In this document: positions 6,558-6,655 of the stretch, piece by piece
Numbering within the stretch: the stretch's first letter is position 1
Layout of the letters: every line of letters starts with the position of its first letter
Origin: Treponema sp.
Lineage (GTDB): Bacteria > Spirochaetota > Spirochaetia > Treponematales > Breznakiellaceae
Length of the DNA stretch: 6,655 nt
Assembly: GCA_031266635.1 (NCBI GenBank)
Contig: JAISAN010000264.1
Location: forward strand, 1-6,655
Direction of reading: 5' to 3'
Made by a program: the position numbers and the translations under genes
Notes under the pieces: generated by a model
Seen by the model: only the letters and a program-made list of their open reading frames with translations
Told to the model about the DNA's origin: nothing
Databases searched by the model: none

Positions 6558-6655
6558 TACTGCTCGCGTTTATTGCGGTAATAACCTTTATCAGGGCTTT
6601 TGACAATTCGGAAACCGGAACTATGGGAATTTCCGAGCCCAGTATTGAATTTACC
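6539..6655 (+). CDS. Start of a membrane or secreted protein of unknown function, 3' end missing
   Basis: Only the first 39 codons are in the window. The ATG follows a strong AGGAGG site. The protein begins MRNLVLILLAFIAVITFIRA, a single hydrophobic segment of about 17 residues after a short basic start, then turns polar (FDNSETGTMGISEPSIEFT). This is either a signal anchor or an uncleaved signal sequence: no clear A-x-A cleavage site is seen, although 'IRA' at about 18-20 is a weak possibility. It starts 54 bases after the M23 peptidase stop on the same strand, so it could share that transcript, and an envelope role would fit. I do not recognise the family from this fragment. Confidence 0.7.
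   Translation, partial: MRNLVLILLAFIAVITFIRAFDNSETGTMGISEPSIEFT

Overview
The window looks like a chromosomal stretch from a spirochete, most likely a Treponema of the termite-gut type. This is an inference from three things: a Maf/DUF115-type protein typical of flagellated bacteria, a class B penicillin-binding protein with a PASTA domain, and a LysM + M23 envelope peptidase, together with small secreted or outer-membrane proteins of treponemal style. No ribosomal or other marker gene is present to settle it. I see no phage, IS element, CRISPR array, tRNA or rRNA.

Layout. (1) Bases 1-956, plus strand: the end of a gene of unknown function, cut by the window edge, then a complete small outer-membrane beta-barrel protein with a signal peptide and a strong ribosome binding site. 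(2) Bases 957-1083: a convergent intergenic gap holding a perfect 16-base inverted repeat followed by TTTT, best read as the terminator of the plus-strand genes. A second, smaller hairpin overlaps its left arm. (3) Bases 5248-1084, minus strand: a tight three-gene operon read as signal peptidase I (lepB), a class B PBP (ftsI-like) and a Maf-like DUF115 protein. Both junctions are 4-base start/stop overlaps (ATGA and GTGA). (4) Bases 5279-6484, plus strand: a membrane-anchored peptidase with two LysM domains and an intact M23 domain, divergent from lepB. (5) Bases 6539-6655: the start of a small membrane or secreted protein cut by the window edge, with a possible 20-codon leader ORF just before it.

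How the genes fit together. The centre of the window is about the cell envelope. LepB processes exported proteins, the PBP cross-links peptidoglycan (septal type by architecture), and the M23/LysM protein binds and trims peptidoglycan. The Maf-like protein probably adds a sugar to flagellin, and spirochete flagella lie in the periplasm next to the peptidoglycan. Translation of the three operon genes is probably coupled.

Base composition changes sharply. A hand count gives 22/60 G+C at 541-600 (outer-membrane gene) and 42/60 at 1321-1380 (Maf-like gene). The high G+C produces several long antisense open frames inside the Maf-like and PBP genes, which I regard as shadows. I found no clearly novel system. 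The points most worth a second look are the compact signal peptidase, the lepB-PBP-Maf operon, the overlapping hairpins at 973-1024, and the unresolved start of the M23 peptidase.
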